A DNA stretch of 49,627 bases from Desulfocapsa sp. (GCA_022712895.1 JAFLJS010000020.1:1-49627), one strand, 5' to 3'. Shown: positions 1 to 8,398, numbered from the stretch's first letter. A program made the numbers and translations. The notes: generated from the letters alone by a model not told the origin.

Positions 1-426
1 AGGACGGTTGGTGGCCCATGTTGAGCGAAAATCACGTTACCTCCTTGCTGGGAAAGCAGAAGATGGTACAGCGACTTCATTCAATGATGTCAGTTTGCAC
101 CTTTTTCGACGGATACCGGATAATTATCGTAAAACATTGACACTCGATAACAGAAGTGAAAACAGTCGCTTCAGTGAACTGGAAGGCAAATTGCTGCTAC
201 GCGTGTATTTTGCAAAACCATACGCAAGTTGGGAGAGAGGTACCAATGAAAATATAATGGCTTGTTGAGACGTTTTTTCCCTAAAGGGACGGACTTTTTA
301 ATGGTCACAGACTCAGAGCTTGCAAAAGCAGTCAGAATCCTCAATCATAGACCAAGAAAGTGCCTCAGTTATAGGACTTCTTTTGAGGTGTTCAACTCAA
401 TAACTGGTGGTGCACTTGGAAACTGA
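1..426 (+). pseudogene. IS30-family transposase remnant (frameshifted, 5' end outside window)
   Basis: The translation matches the C-terminal catalytic half of IS30-type DDE transposases: VERKSRYLLAGK at the start, then TLDNRSE at the second catalytic Asp, then WERGTNEN at the catalytic Glu. The reading frame breaks after NEN near position 255. It resumes one frame over as NGLLRRFFPKGTDF and HRPRKCLSYRT, ending at a TGA at 424-426. A single lost base explains the break. The usual DNG at the second Asp is changed to DNR, another sign of decay. The 5' part lies before the window, so it is unknown whether the rest of the element survives. It is almost certainly inactive. No terminal inverted repeat was recognised at the 3' end. 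Confidence 0.85.
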
Positions 427-436
427 ATTCACCTAA

Positions 437-591
437 TGATAAACTCGTAAAAACCCAGAATTTAGATGGTTAAGTAAAAAACTTCATATCCGAGGCGCAA
501 ATACTTTCTATCATTTCGGCGTACTAAGGTACGTCGTAATGGTAGAAAATGTGCAGCAACGAAGGAGATGGAGAGTTTTACGACGCCATCA
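437..591 (-). repeat. Palindromic MITE-like repeat, copy 1 (inverted relative to copies 2 and 3)
   Basis: This 155-bp element is nearly identical to the reverse complement of 4808-4963. Its ends are imperfect inverted repeats, TGAT-N4-TCGTAAAA(A)C. The centre (about 504-548) is an imperfect palindrome around GTACTAAGGTAC. It encodes no protein. Flanking CTAA (433-436) and ATAA (592-595) could be a decayed 4-bp target duplication, and TAATGATA occurs on both sides (434-441 and 593-600). It sits between the IS30 remnant and the DUF362 gene, ending 10 bp before that gene's ATG. Confidence 0.85.
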
Positions 592-601
592 ATAATGATA
601 T

Positions 602-1531
602 ATGACAAGTCCATTTAGCATTCCAGTCTGTCTTGACCTGTGTCACACTTATACGCATGAGGCCTTGTACTCTTTACTGCAAAAACATCTGGATGTACTA
701 CAGATTCCCTCTGATTGCTCTGGCAAGAAGATTCTTCTAAAGCCAAATTTGATCAGCGCCTCTGCTCCACCACTTGCCTGTTCTTGTCCTCAGTTTGTGG
801 CAACAGTTGCCAACTGTTTTTTAGAACGTGGTGCCACTGTGCTTCTTGGCGATTCCCCAGCTTTTGGCAGTGCAAAACATGTGTTGAGAAAGCATGGTTT
901 TGTAGCAGCTCTTTCAGGGTTGAATGTATCGTTGCTTGAGTTTCAGACAAAAGTTATACGGCAGCTTGATTGTGGTCTCACGGTGACGGTTGCTGCTGAA
1001 GCGCTGGATTGTGATTATTTTGTGAACTTGCCAAGGGTTAAGGCACATCAGCAGATGGGGATAACCGTGGCAGTAAAAAATGTGTTTGGTATTGTACTTG
1101 GTGCGCGTAAGGCCCTGTTACATATGACACACGGTGGAACCCATCATGGCTTTGCCGAGATGATCCTTGATCTTTGTAAATTGTTGCCGCCGACCATTGG
1201 TATTGCTGACGGCATTACTGTTATGAACAGAGTGGGACCGGTAAATGGAAGCCCCTTGTCTCTCTCTTGTGTGGCGCTTTCAAGGAACTTTGTGGCGTTG
1301 GACAGAGTTATGCTTGAAGTGCTAGGTGTTGAAAAACAACAGATTCCTCTGGCGGTGGAGGCTGAGGCGCAGGGTTTGCCAGGGGCCACCCTTGATGAGA
1401 TCGATTTTCCAGCTCTCCTGCCTGATGCTTTTGCAAATTCCAGTTTTCGTATACCTCGTCGCTTGAGTCCCGTCCGTTTTCAGTTGCTTCGGTATTTTCG
1501 AAGTTCCGTGAAGAGAATCTTCTCTTCCTGA
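602..1531 (+). CDS. DUF362 domain-containing protein
   Basis: A 309-aa protein with the DUF362 signature: KILLKPNLIS near residue 45, ATVLLGDSP near residue 80, NLPRVKAHQQMGITVAVKNVFG in the middle, and an ADGI segment after it. DUF362 proteins are often fused to or encoded beside ferredoxins, and their biochemical role is not settled. This one has no 4Fe-4S cysteine motif. An in-frame TGA at 596-598 lies just upstream, which fixes the start at or after 602. The family alignment begins within the first 15 residues, so 602 is reasonable. No Shine-Dalgarno sequence lies next to it. The nearest purine-rich match, GAAGGAG at 561-567, is inside the upstream repeat. It converges on the ParB-like gene, 23 bp away. 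Family assignment is confident; function is unknown. Confidence 0.85.
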   Translation: MTSPFSIPVCLDLCHTYTHEALYSLLQKHLDVLQIPSDCSGKKILLKPNLISASAPPLACSCPQFVATVANCFLERGATVLLGDSPAFGSAKHVLRKHGFVAALSGLNVSLLEFQTKVIRQLDCGLTVTVAAEALDCDYFVNLPRVKAHQQMGITVAVKNVFGIVLGARKALLHMTHGGTHHGFAEMILDLCKLLPPTIGIADGITVMNRVGPVNGSPLSLSCVALSRNFVALDRVMLEVLGVEKQQIPLAVEAEAQGLPGATLDEIDFPALLPDAFANSSFRIPRRLSPVRFQLLRYFRSSVKRIFSS

Positions 1532-1554
1532 CATAGCCATCCTGTGCGTATTGT

Positions 1555-2700
1555 TCAACGCTGGTATTGTTCGCAATTTGCTCCAGTTGTACAGGGCTTT
1601 ACAAGGGATAGTCCGGGAATTAATGTTTGAGTCGACATAACCCCTTTCATGCGCCGCAGGGATGAGTGAGTGAAGTTAGAAATAACTTCTGCATCTGATG
1701 CCAGTAAGTCACGGCTGAGAACGGCCTTGAGGATCAAATCGATTGAACCGTGAACGGAATGTAACTCGACTACTTCCGGAAGGGCAAAAAGTTTGTCAAT
1801 TAAGCGATGCTCTTGTGTTCCATCCACATTAATCAGGATGAAAAAAGTTATGTCACGTTTCATCTCCGGATATTCTTCAATCTGTTTCTGTGCCATTTTT
1901 GTGCGAAATGCCTCCATATCACGAGGGATAAGTTCATCGATGCCGATTCCATAGCGTCGTTTCGATGCCCGCTGCCATTGGTGCGTGGAAATGTAAAGGT
2001 AGAGGTCATCAACGGTTCGGTTGGGAAAGGATTGAAGGAGTCCACTGTTTTGAATCAGTGTTTTTAGTGGCAAATAAATGGTACGGTACCAGTCTGCACC
2101 TGCTTCCTGAAGTTTTACGTCCTTTCCCGTTTCTTTTTTTAAGAATTGTTGATGGGTATTTATCTGTTGAAACAGGTACTCACTCTGGCCTGGTTCGGTA
2201 AAATCCACCATACTATTTAGTCCGACCTGATCACGGAAATCAATTCTTTCCAGGTATAATCTGTTCTCTTCTGTTTCCTCAGATGGCAGCAGCTCAAGAA
2301 TAGTTGCCTGAATGGTTGATTGCTCAAGATTTCTGGCCGCTGTTACACGGTGGTGACCGTCAACGATGTAGTAGTTATCTTTTATCTGATAGAGTGAGAC
2401 AGGGGGAATCGCTTTTCCGGCCTGGATGGCAGCTGTTAAGGATCGTAAACGTTCGCTGGTGCCGGCTCCCTGCAAACGAAATTGCTGGTCAAAGTCAGTG
2501 TAACGACCTACAGAGCCAATGATTTTGTCAAGGGGGATTGCAGCTACACCACGCTTGACACTTTCGTATGCTTTTTCAGCTTTCCGTACCTGATCAAAGT
2601 TATGTTTACTTGCATTGTTACTTTGTTTTGGGGGGCTGGGTTGTTTTTGTGAACGTTGCTTCTTTTGCCACCAACTCAGTTTCGAAGAAAAAAAAGCCAT
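1555..2700 (-). CDS. ParB-like N-terminal domain protein with C-terminal Lrp/AsnC RAM-like domain
   Basis: A 381-aa protein. Residues about 55-140 form a ParB/sulfiredoxin-type domain with the VDGHHRVTAAR motif. The middle (about 205-270) contains WYRTIYLPLKTLI, FPNRTVDDLYLYI and similar segments also seen in some stress-related ParB-like proteins. The C-terminus (about 290-370), starting FFILINVDGTQEHRLIDKL, looks like the ligand-binding RAM/ACT-like domain of Lrp/AsnC regulators, but no helix-turn-helix precedes it. There is no Walker or partner ParA gene nearby, so chromosome partitioning is unlikely. A regulatory or nucleotide-dependent enzymatic role is more plausible, but this is inferred. 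The first 83 bp overlap the 3' end of the metallophosphoesterase gene. The N-terminal 45 residues are basic and low complexity, so a later start is possible. Confidence 0.75.
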   Translation of the reverse strand: MAFFSSKLSWWQKKQRSQKQPSPPKQSNNASKHNFDQVRKAEKAYESVKRGVAAIPLDKIIGSVGRYTDFDQQFRLQGAGTSERLRSLTAAIQAGKAIPPVSLYQIKDNYYIVDGHHRVTAARNLEQSTIQATILELLPSEETEENRLYLERIDFRDQVGLNSMVDFTEPGQSEYLFQQINTHQQFLKKETGKDVKLQEAGADWYRTIYLPLKTLIQNSGLLQSFPNRTVDDLYLYISTHQWQRASKRRYGIGIDELIPRDMEAFRTKMAQKQIEEYPEMKRDITFFILINVDGTQEHRLIDKLFALPEVVELHSVHGSIDLILKAVLSRDLLASDAEVISNFTHSSLRRMKGVMSTQTLIPGLSLVKPCTTGANCEQYQR

Positions 2701-3304
2701 AACTATTTACCACCTTTGTTTCGTAAAATGAAGTAATTCGTTCTGCGGGGTCTTTGAATAGTTTGTGAATATGACCATGGATAAACCAGTTCGGTTGCCT
2801 CTTCTTAATCAATGTCCTGAAACTTTTAAATCCCTTATGGCATGGATCTTCCTGGTCATGGATAAAACGAGGTGGAGCATGACTTATAACGATGTCCAGT
2901 TTCCAGGCGGGGAGCAAATGAAACCATTTGCCTAGAATACATCTTTTCATTTCGCTTTCGTGGTATTGATGTTGCCCGCCGTTGTACCATCGTGAGCCGG
3001 AAAAACCTGCAATTCGTAACCCTTGTTCGGTGATAACCTTTGCATGGATATTTGAACAGCCAACAGGAGGAGAGTCTCGGTATCTGATGTCGTGGTTGCC
3101 TTCTACATACAGAAGGGGGACTTCGTAGAATGCTCTGAGATCTGTGAGGTATTCGGGGGGCAGGTCACCGCATGCGAGAATGAGATCCGGAGGGGAGGGG
3201 AGAGTGTCCTTCCGTTCGAGGAGCGTTTTCTCTACATAATCTGAAACACTGAGTATTCGCAATGTTGTTCTGGGCTCCCGGTCTGGTGTCAACAGCTGAT
3301 ACAA
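2618..3304 (-). CDS. Calcineurin-like metallophosphoesterase
   Basis: A 228-aa protein with most metallophosphoesterase motifs in order: SVSD near residue 20, ACGDLPPEYL near 45, VEGNHD near 68, SHAPPR near 142, and HGHIHK near 177. The first motif is SDYV, so the usual histidine of DxH is missing, as occurs in some subfamilies of this fold. It probably hydrolyses a phosphodiester or phosphomonoester; the substrate cannot be deduced. The start is a TTG at 3304 with little ribosome-binding signal, so the exact N-terminus is uncertain. It follows the cNMP-binding gene by 55 bp and overlaps the ParB-like gene by 83 bp, which suggests co-transcription. Confidence 0.8.
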   Translation of the reverse strand: MYQLLTPDREPRTTLRILSVSDYVEKTLLERKDTLPSPPDLILACGDLPPEYLTDLRAFYEVPLLYVEGNHDIRYRDSPPVGCSNIHAKVITEQGLRIAGFSGSRWYNGGQHQYHESEMKRCILGKWFHLLPAWKLDIVISHAPPRFIHDQEDPCHKGFKSFRTLIKKRQPNWFIHGHIHKLFKDPAERITSFYETKVVNSYGFFFFETELVAKEATFTKTTQPPKTK

Positions 3305-3359
3305 TCCGTTATGTTACCGATTCTGTTATGACGTAAAAGCGTAGCAGTTGTAGAGAAGT

Positions 3360-3821
3360 CTAATTGTCTTCTCTGATTTCATACAGGAGCAGGTTGTCTT
3401 TCAATTGGGCAACTTCCTGTTCCAGTTTTTTGTACTTTTTTCGATAGTAGTCTGCCTGTTGCTGTGCCTCCTTAAGACGGAGAACCAACTGGCTGGCCAG
3501 AGGTTTTAAAATCGGCAGGTCATTATTTAACAAGGCAAGGCGCAGGGTACGGTCCCTGACCATAATCACCCTTGTTGGCTCCAGGGCCACGCCGCTAGCG
3601 CAGCGTGGCTCGTCGGTAAGTATGGCCATCTCGCCAATAATGTCACCGCTGGAGACCTTGGCAATGCAGCTTGTTTTACCCTTGGATTCCTTTCTGACTT
3701 CAACGCTCCCATTTATGATAATATAGATATAATCGCCGATATCACCTTGCTCAAAGAGTGTTTCACCTTTTTTGTAATCCTGGGTGATAAATTTGGCGGT
3801 TTCTACGTTCTGGGGCATCAT
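3360..3821 (-). CDS. Cyclic nucleotide-binding domain protein with C-terminal coiled coil
   Basis: A 153-aa protein. Residues about 15-110 form a CAP-family cyclic nucleotide-binding domain. The phosphate-binding cassette is intact (IGEMAILTDEPRCAS), including the Arg that contacts the cyclic phosphate. Residues about 112-145 are predicted coiled coil (KEAQQQADYYRKKYKKLEQE). There is no DNA-binding domain, so it is not a Crp-type transcription factor. It probably acts as a small sensor or adaptor that oligomerises. It is first in a minus-strand group with the metallophosphoesterase and ParB-like genes. Because the partner phosphoesterase may act on nucleotides, a cyclic-nucleotide circuit is possible but speculative. 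Confidence 0.85.
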   Translation of the reverse strand: MMPQNVETAKFITQDYKKGETLFEQGDIGDYIYIIINGSVEVRKESKGKTSCIAKVSSGDIIGEMAILTDEPRCASGVALEPTRVIMVRDRTLRLALLNNDLPILKPLASQLVLRLKEAQQQADYYRKKYKKLEQEVAQLKDNLLLYEIREDN

Positions 3822-3988
3822 CTGACTTTTAGGGTAAAGAGGGTCACGTTGTAGTCGGAAATCGAAAAAATCTTTTAAAACCTAAAACCAATATAATTAT
3901 TTTCTTGTGTTTTTTAACAGAAAATAATCTGGTGTAAGAGTTACTACTGGCTCACTGCTCGTCAATAGTATTAGACAAGAATACCTAA

Positions 3989-4642
3989 ATGATTATAAGA
4001 TTGGAAGAGATTTTTAATCTAAGCAAAAAAATAGCCATTTCTAATATGACTCAAATTTTATCAAACAAAGTGGAAATGATCCTTGCTTCCGGCTCTCCGA
4101 GAAGACAGGCTTTTTTTCAGGATCTTGGCCTGATGTTCCGTGTAGTAACATCTGATATTGAAGAGACACGTGGCTCTGGAGAGGGTCCTGAAGAATATAC
4201 CCGACGCCTGGCAATGGAAAAAGCTGCATATGTATCAGGAAACTATCCAGAAAGATGGGTCATTGCTGCTGATACAGTGGTCTGTTGTGACGAAAGCATC
4301 TTAGAGAAACCGAGTGGAGTAGAAGATGCTGTACAGATGTTGCTGATGCTACGGAATCGTGAACACGTTGTGTGGTCTTCGATTTGTCTTATGCATGGCA
4401 AGTGTTCTGTCGTAGACGTATGTTCTGTTTCCACCTCTGTCGAGTTCTGGGATTTCTCAGAGGAGATTATCAGGCGTTACGTGGAAACGAGGGAGCCTCT
4501 TGATAAAGCTGGCGCATACGGTATTCAGGGAAAAGGTGCTTTTCTTGTACGTTGCGTTAAAGGCTCTTATTCAAATGTTGTTGGTCTGCCCCTGGTTGAG
4601 TGCATTCAGATGTTGCAACGCCATGGGGTTGTTAGAGCGTAA
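3989..4642 (+). CDS. maf: Maf family nucleotide pyrophosphatase
   Basis: A Maf/HAM1-fold protein that hydrolyses non-canonical or canonical nucleoside triphosphates to monophosphates. The diagnostic N-terminal motif ILASGSPRRQAFF and the central VIAADTVV are both present, followed by the conserved DKAGAYGIQGKGA segment near residue 170. As drawn it is 217 aa, roughly 25 residues longer than usual, because the first ATG lies upstream of the family start. An ATG at 4046 (MTQILSNKVEM) would give a more typical N-terminus. Neither start has a good ribosome-binding site, so the start is unresolved. It is transcribed away from the cNMP-binding gene. Confidence 0.9.
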   Translation: MIIRLEEIFNLSKKIAISNMTQILSNKVEMILASGSPRRQAFFQDLGLMFRVVTSDIEETRGSGEGPEEYTRRLAMEKAAYVSGNYPERWVIAADTVVCCDESILEKPSGVEDAVQMLLMLRNREHVVWSSICLMHGKCSVVDVCSVSTSVEFWDFSEEIIRRYVETREPLDKAGAYGIQGKGAFLVRCVKGSYSNVVGLPLVECIQMLQRHGVVRA

Positions 4643-5000
4643 GTCCGCGGGCATACATTTGGTCGTGGGGAGGTGTTTGTTTTGTTTTTGTGGTAACTCG
4701 GTAGAATAACAGGTGTCTTTCTTGACTTTTGACATTTTTGAGTGTAGCTATCTATAAATAGGAAGATGTTTCTGTTTTTGTTTTAGGTTACTAATACTAC
4801 TCAAAGGTGATGGCGTCGTAAAAACTCTCCATCTCCTTCGTTGCTGCACATTTTCTATCATTACGACGTACCTTAGTACGCCGAAATGATAGAAAATATT
4901 TGCGCCTCGGATATGGAGTTTTTTACTTAACCATCTAAATTCTGGGTTTTTACGAGTTTATCAAAGGTGATTACTTTTCCCGCTTGTTCTTGGATCTTTT
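4643..5000. other. Gene-free region holding repeat copy 2
   Basis: This 358-bp gap lies between maf and the HEAT/cNMP/PilZ gene. The only recognisable content is the palindromic repeat at 4808-4963. The first 165 bases are T-rich with no convincing ORF or hairpin terminator. No clear promoter was found for the downstream gene. Confidence 0.7.
4808..4963 (+). repeat. Palindromic MITE-like repeat, copy 2
   Basis: A 156-bp element bounded by TGATGGCGTCGTAAAAAC and the inverse of TGATAAACTCGTAAAAAC, giving 14 of 18 matching terminal positions. A 46-nt near-palindrome occupies 4851-4896, with arms TTTTCTATCATT and AATGATAGAAAA around GTACCTTAGTAC. The flanks carry an exact 11-bp direct repeat, TCAAAGGTGAT, at 4801-4811 and 4961-4971. 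This includes AAGG immediately outside each end, a candidate 4-bp target duplication. It encodes no protein and resembles a MITE mobilised in trans. It is the best preserved of the three copies. Confidence 0.9.
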
Positions 5001-8000
5001 ATGGTAAATGGTGACAGTCAAAAGGAGAGTCTGGAAGCGCTTAAGTTGATTAATGCTGCTTCTACTGCTCTTCGTTTATATCCCGCTGACTCTGCTCAGG
5101 TACGCAACTCTACTGAGAAGGCCTATCTGGGCGTTAAGTCCTTTCTGCGAGAGCACGAACAACTCCGATTTTCTTGCCACAATGGCACCTGTCTCCTGGC
5201 GGGGATTGCGGTGGACAAACCTACCCAGGAACGTTTGCAGCTTCTCACCTTTAATGATTTACTCCAGAAAATGGGTTTGCATGAGCTGGTTTTGACCGGA
5301 ACCTTTGATCTCCTAAAATTTAAAAAAATCCTATCCGTTTTTAGTGTTACTCCAGAACAGATACAGAAGGTTGGTGGCAGCAGGGCATTTATTGAGCAGT
5401 TGCAACTGGGCAATGTGTTCCCTGAAGAATATGTTGCACCTGGTGAAAGCAGGGAAGAGCTGGCTCATAAGCAACGGGTAGATGACGTTCTTAAAGAACT
5501 TGCTGGCAATCAGGTCCATCCTGATGATCTTCATTATCTGTACGGGAAGAAAAAAGGAGACAAGCTTCAGGAGCAGATATCTCACAAATTTCAAACTGCG
5601 GAAGGCGCATCCCATTGCATTGCCGCAGCATGTTATTCCCTGTTACAAATCTTCCAGAAAGAAAAGTCGGTTTCCGTGGCTCCTGCTTTTAGCAACATGC
5701 TTGAACGTGTGGGAATACTGGTGCAGACTGCCGGGAATGACAAACATGATGAGTATGCACTAAAGGCTGCAGTACTTCTTGCCCCGGTACTTGATGACCC
5801 TTCTCTTATGATTCTTATTAGTCAGGAATATCCTGAACGTTTTGGCTCTAGTTTTTATAGCGCGATAATCAAGGCTGTTGACGGGCAGAGTCTTAATAGA
5901 GTGTATAGTTGGATGGTGGTACAGCACGAAAAGAGTGTGTCTTCTTCAGGTGATGGCAGCGTTCAGATGCAGGTTATTGCAAATGCTTATGAACGATTTA
6001 TGAAAACCTCCCGAGCGAAACAGTTACTGGCTGTAAGCAAGGCTCGTGAGTTGCTGACAAAGACCGAGGAGAGCAGGAAAACAAAACGAGTTCAGGTTGG
6101 GATAGAAGCCTTAGCTGCAGGCAATATGGAGGGGCTCAAAAACAGGGAAGTGTGTAACAGTCTGCCTTCTACGATTTATAAACTTTTGAAAAATGATAAA
6201 GAGTCTCTGGCTGCCGCTATTATTCAGAATGTTGTGAATGGGTTACGAAAAGACAGTAATGAGCTCCATTCTTCTTTCGTTCAAGTTGTCGGAGGGGTGG
6301 CCGAGAAACTGGTTCTTCTTAAGCGATGGGATTGGCTTGAAAAATTAACACCAGTCTGTCTTGCCAGAATCCGTGAGACGGAAATTCTGGATTCCAGTTA
6401 TCCGCAATATGTACAGGCGATGCAGGACATGATGAATTATGCCTGGGGTGCTGGCAACAATGACCTTGCCGAAGGTATCCTCGATATTTTTTATTATACT
6501 CGTTCAGGAGCATTCGATAAAGTTGCAGAGTTACAGTCTGTTATCGCAAGTATTCAGGATGAAAATGTTGATCTTGCTCTTTTGCAGGCTTATCTTGATG
6601 AATGTTTTATTCGACCGGTAAATGAGATAATCTGTAAGAAAATTACCATGCAGGGGCCAGTGGCTGCCCGTTTTCTTCTCGATACACTTATCAGCACAGT
6701 TGAACGCTCAGACCGTATTCGTTTGTTGAAATTACTCAGTGAAATTGGGGAAGGGCTTGTTCCTGTTCTGCTTGAGCGTTTTCCAGACCCTATGCCCTGG
6801 TATGGAAAACGAAATATCATCCGTCTTCTTGCTGAAACCGGATCTGAGAAGAATGTGGCTGTTGTGCTGCCGTATATGGTTCATGAAGATCTTCGTGTGC
6901 AGCAGGAAAGTTTGCAGTGTATTGTCCGTTTAGGTAAAGCATCCAAAGGGAAATATCTACTCCAGGTTTTACCCAAAGTCAGTTTGCGTATGAAGATTCT
7001 GGTTGTAAAAAGTCTGGCAAGGGGGGCTGATGAATCTGTAGTCGCTCCCTTAGCTGAGCTCTTGCGAGATTGTAAACTGTATAAAGGAGAGGGGAAAAAA
7101 GTGCTGGCTAAAGAAATTTGTCACACCTTGGCTGCCAGTGGTTCTGGAAAAGCCGTTCCCGTTTTACAGAAAATTGTTGATGCTCCAGAGAAATTATTTG
7201 GAAAAGAGAGTTATGCCGCAGCGAAGAATGCAATCAGTATCCTGAAAGAGTTGAAAAAAGAGCGCCAAAAAACAAAAAAACCACAATCACCTGCTAAAAC
7301 AGTTGCCATAGAACGATCAGAAAAGCCAGAACCAGAGGTCGTTGAAAGTAGTGTCCCCACCGTTACAACAGCTTATAACTCTATCACTGATAGCGAAGAT
7401 GAAGCTGATGTCTATAGGCTCCTTGCCGAAGATAAACTGGAAAGTGCTAAAAAAATACTGCTGTCGCTTATTGAAAAGAGTGCCAATACAAAGCACTTTA
7501 AGAGGGCTGAGGAATTACGTTTACGATTGATTGATATCGACTCCATAGCCCTTGCCGATATTATTAAAGCTGCAGAGTATATAGAAAATGCAAAGACCGA
7601 AGGAGTAGCTAATGATCATATCATTGTCTGGTCTGAACTCTATGATCTGTTAAGCACCGAAGAGTTTAATGAGTTCTATCATGCATTGGTTCATGAAAAT
7701 TATGCTCTTGAAGAAAATATTGTAAACCAGGGTGATCCGCAGTGGCGTCTTTACTTTGTGAATAAGGGACGAGTGAAACTGTATTACCAGGAAAAGGAAA
7801 ATGAAATCCTGGTGAAAACCATCGGTAGTGGTCAGGTGTTTGGTGGTGATTCTTTCTTTAACGATTCCGTGTGGACGCTGAATGCTGCAAGTATGGGTAG
7901 TGTGGAACTTTCTACTCTGGCAGTTGATAATGTTCGGGAGTGGAAGGAAACATACCCCGCACTGGAACCTAAAATTCAGGATTATTGTAAACGTGTGAGT

Positions 8001-8372
8001 ACCGAGCAGGAGTTCTTCCAAAGTTCCGGTGCCAATCGTCGTAATGAGAAGAGGCATTCATTTGATGTTTCTGTGAGTATGGAACTGCTGGCAGAAGATG
8101 GTTCCAGTGAAGGTACTCGTGTTAAAGGTTTTGGCAGTGATATCTCGACGGGAGGTCTTTCTTTTGTTTCACGGATCAGTAGAAGGAAACATGCAAGAAT
8201 GCTCCTGGGCCGTTCCGTAACAATGTATCTTGAACATGACGGAGAAACAATAAAGCTTCAGGGGCGTGTTGTGGCTGTTCGAAATCTTCATTCAGTGGAC
8301 CTTGGTCGTTCAGTGCATATTTCTTTTGATAAAGAACTTACGGAGGCTGCTCTGTTATCCCTGGTTGGCTAA
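5001..8372 (+). CDS. Large HEAT-repeat-like protein with cNMP-binding-fold and PilZ domains
   Basis: A 1123-aa cytoplasmic protein with no signal peptide or membrane segment. Residues about 1-730 are alpha-helical and include HEAT-like repeats around 570-740 (for example VVAPLAELLRD and KAVPVLQKIV). A basic, low-complexity linker follows near 750. Residues about 880-975 resemble a cyclic nucleotide-binding fold, but the cassette FGGDSFFNDSVWTLNA lacks the canonical Arg, so cAMP binding is doubtful. Residues about 1012-1123 form a PilZ domain with both c-di-GMP motifs: RNEKR (RxxxR) and DISTGG (DxSxxG). It is probably a c-di-GMP-responsive scaffold; the partner and output are unknown. The ATPase gene follows by 26 bp, suggesting an operon. 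Confidence 0.85.
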   Translation: MVNGDSQKESLEALKLINAASTALRLYPADSAQVRNSTEKAYLGVKSFLREHEQLRFSCHNGTCLLAGIAVDKPTQERLQLLTFNDLLQKMGLHELVLTGTFDLLKFKKILSVFSVTPEQIQKVGGSRAFIEQLQLGNVFPEEYVAPGESREELAHKQRVDDVLKELAGNQVHPDDLHYLYGKKKGDKLQEQISHKFQTAEGASHCIAAACYSLLQIFQKEKSVSVAPAFSNMLERVGILVQTAGNDKHDEYALKAAVLLAPVLDDPSLMILISQEYPERFGSSFYSAIIKAVDGQSLNRVYSWMVVQHEKSVSSSGDGSVQMQVIANAYERFMKTSRAKQLLAVSKARELLTKTEESRKTKRVQVGIEALAAGNMEGLKNREVCNSLPSTIYKLLKNDKESLAAAIIQNVVNGLRKDSNELHSSFVQVVGGVAEKLVLLKRWDWLEKLTPVCLARIRETEILDSSYPQYVQAMQDMMNYAWGAGNNDLAEGILDIFYYTRSGAFDKVAELQSVIASIQDENVDLALLQAYLDECFIRPVNEIICKKITMQGPVAARFLLDTLISTVERSDRIRLLKLLSEIGEGLVPVLLERFPDPMPWYGKRNIIRLLAETGSEKNVAVVLPYMVHEDLRVQQESLQCIVRLGKASKGKYLLQVLPKVSLRMKILVVKSLARGADESVVAPLAELLRDCKLYKGEGKKVLAKEICHTLAASGSGKAVPVLQKIVDAPEKLFGKESYAAAKNAISILKELKKERQKTKKPQSPAKTVAIERSEKPEPEVVESSVPTVTTAYNSITDSEDEADVYRLLAEDKLESAKKILLSLIEKSANTKHFKRAEELRLRLIDIDSIALADIIKAAEYIENAKTEGVANDHIIVWSELYDLLSTEEFNEFYHALVHENYALEENIVNQGDPQWRLYFVNKGRVKLYYQEKENEILVKTIGSGQVFGGDSFFNDSVWTLNAASMGSVELSTLAVDNVREWKETYPALEPKIQDYCKRVSTEQEFFQSSGANRRNEKRHSFDVSVSMELLAEDGSSEGTRVKGFGSDISTGGLSFVSRISRRKHARMLLGRSVTMYLEHDGETIKLQGRVVAVRNLHSVDLGRSVHISFDKELTEAALLSLVG

Positions 8373-8398
8373 AGGGCGGGCAATTGCTTGAGTCGAAT

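Noticed and set aside
437-591. The three repeats as a CRISPR array
   Set aside because: The copies are far apart, about 155 bp long with terminal inverted repeats, and no cas genes occur in the window.
1555-2700. A chromosome-partition parB gene
   Set aside because: No parA neighbour, no parS-like palindrome was noticed, and the C-terminus resembles a ligand-binding domain, not the ParB dimerisation region.
7650-8057. A 135-codon minus-strand frame inside the HEAT/PilZ gene
   Set aside because: It is antisense to the cNMP-fold region and looks like a shadow frame.
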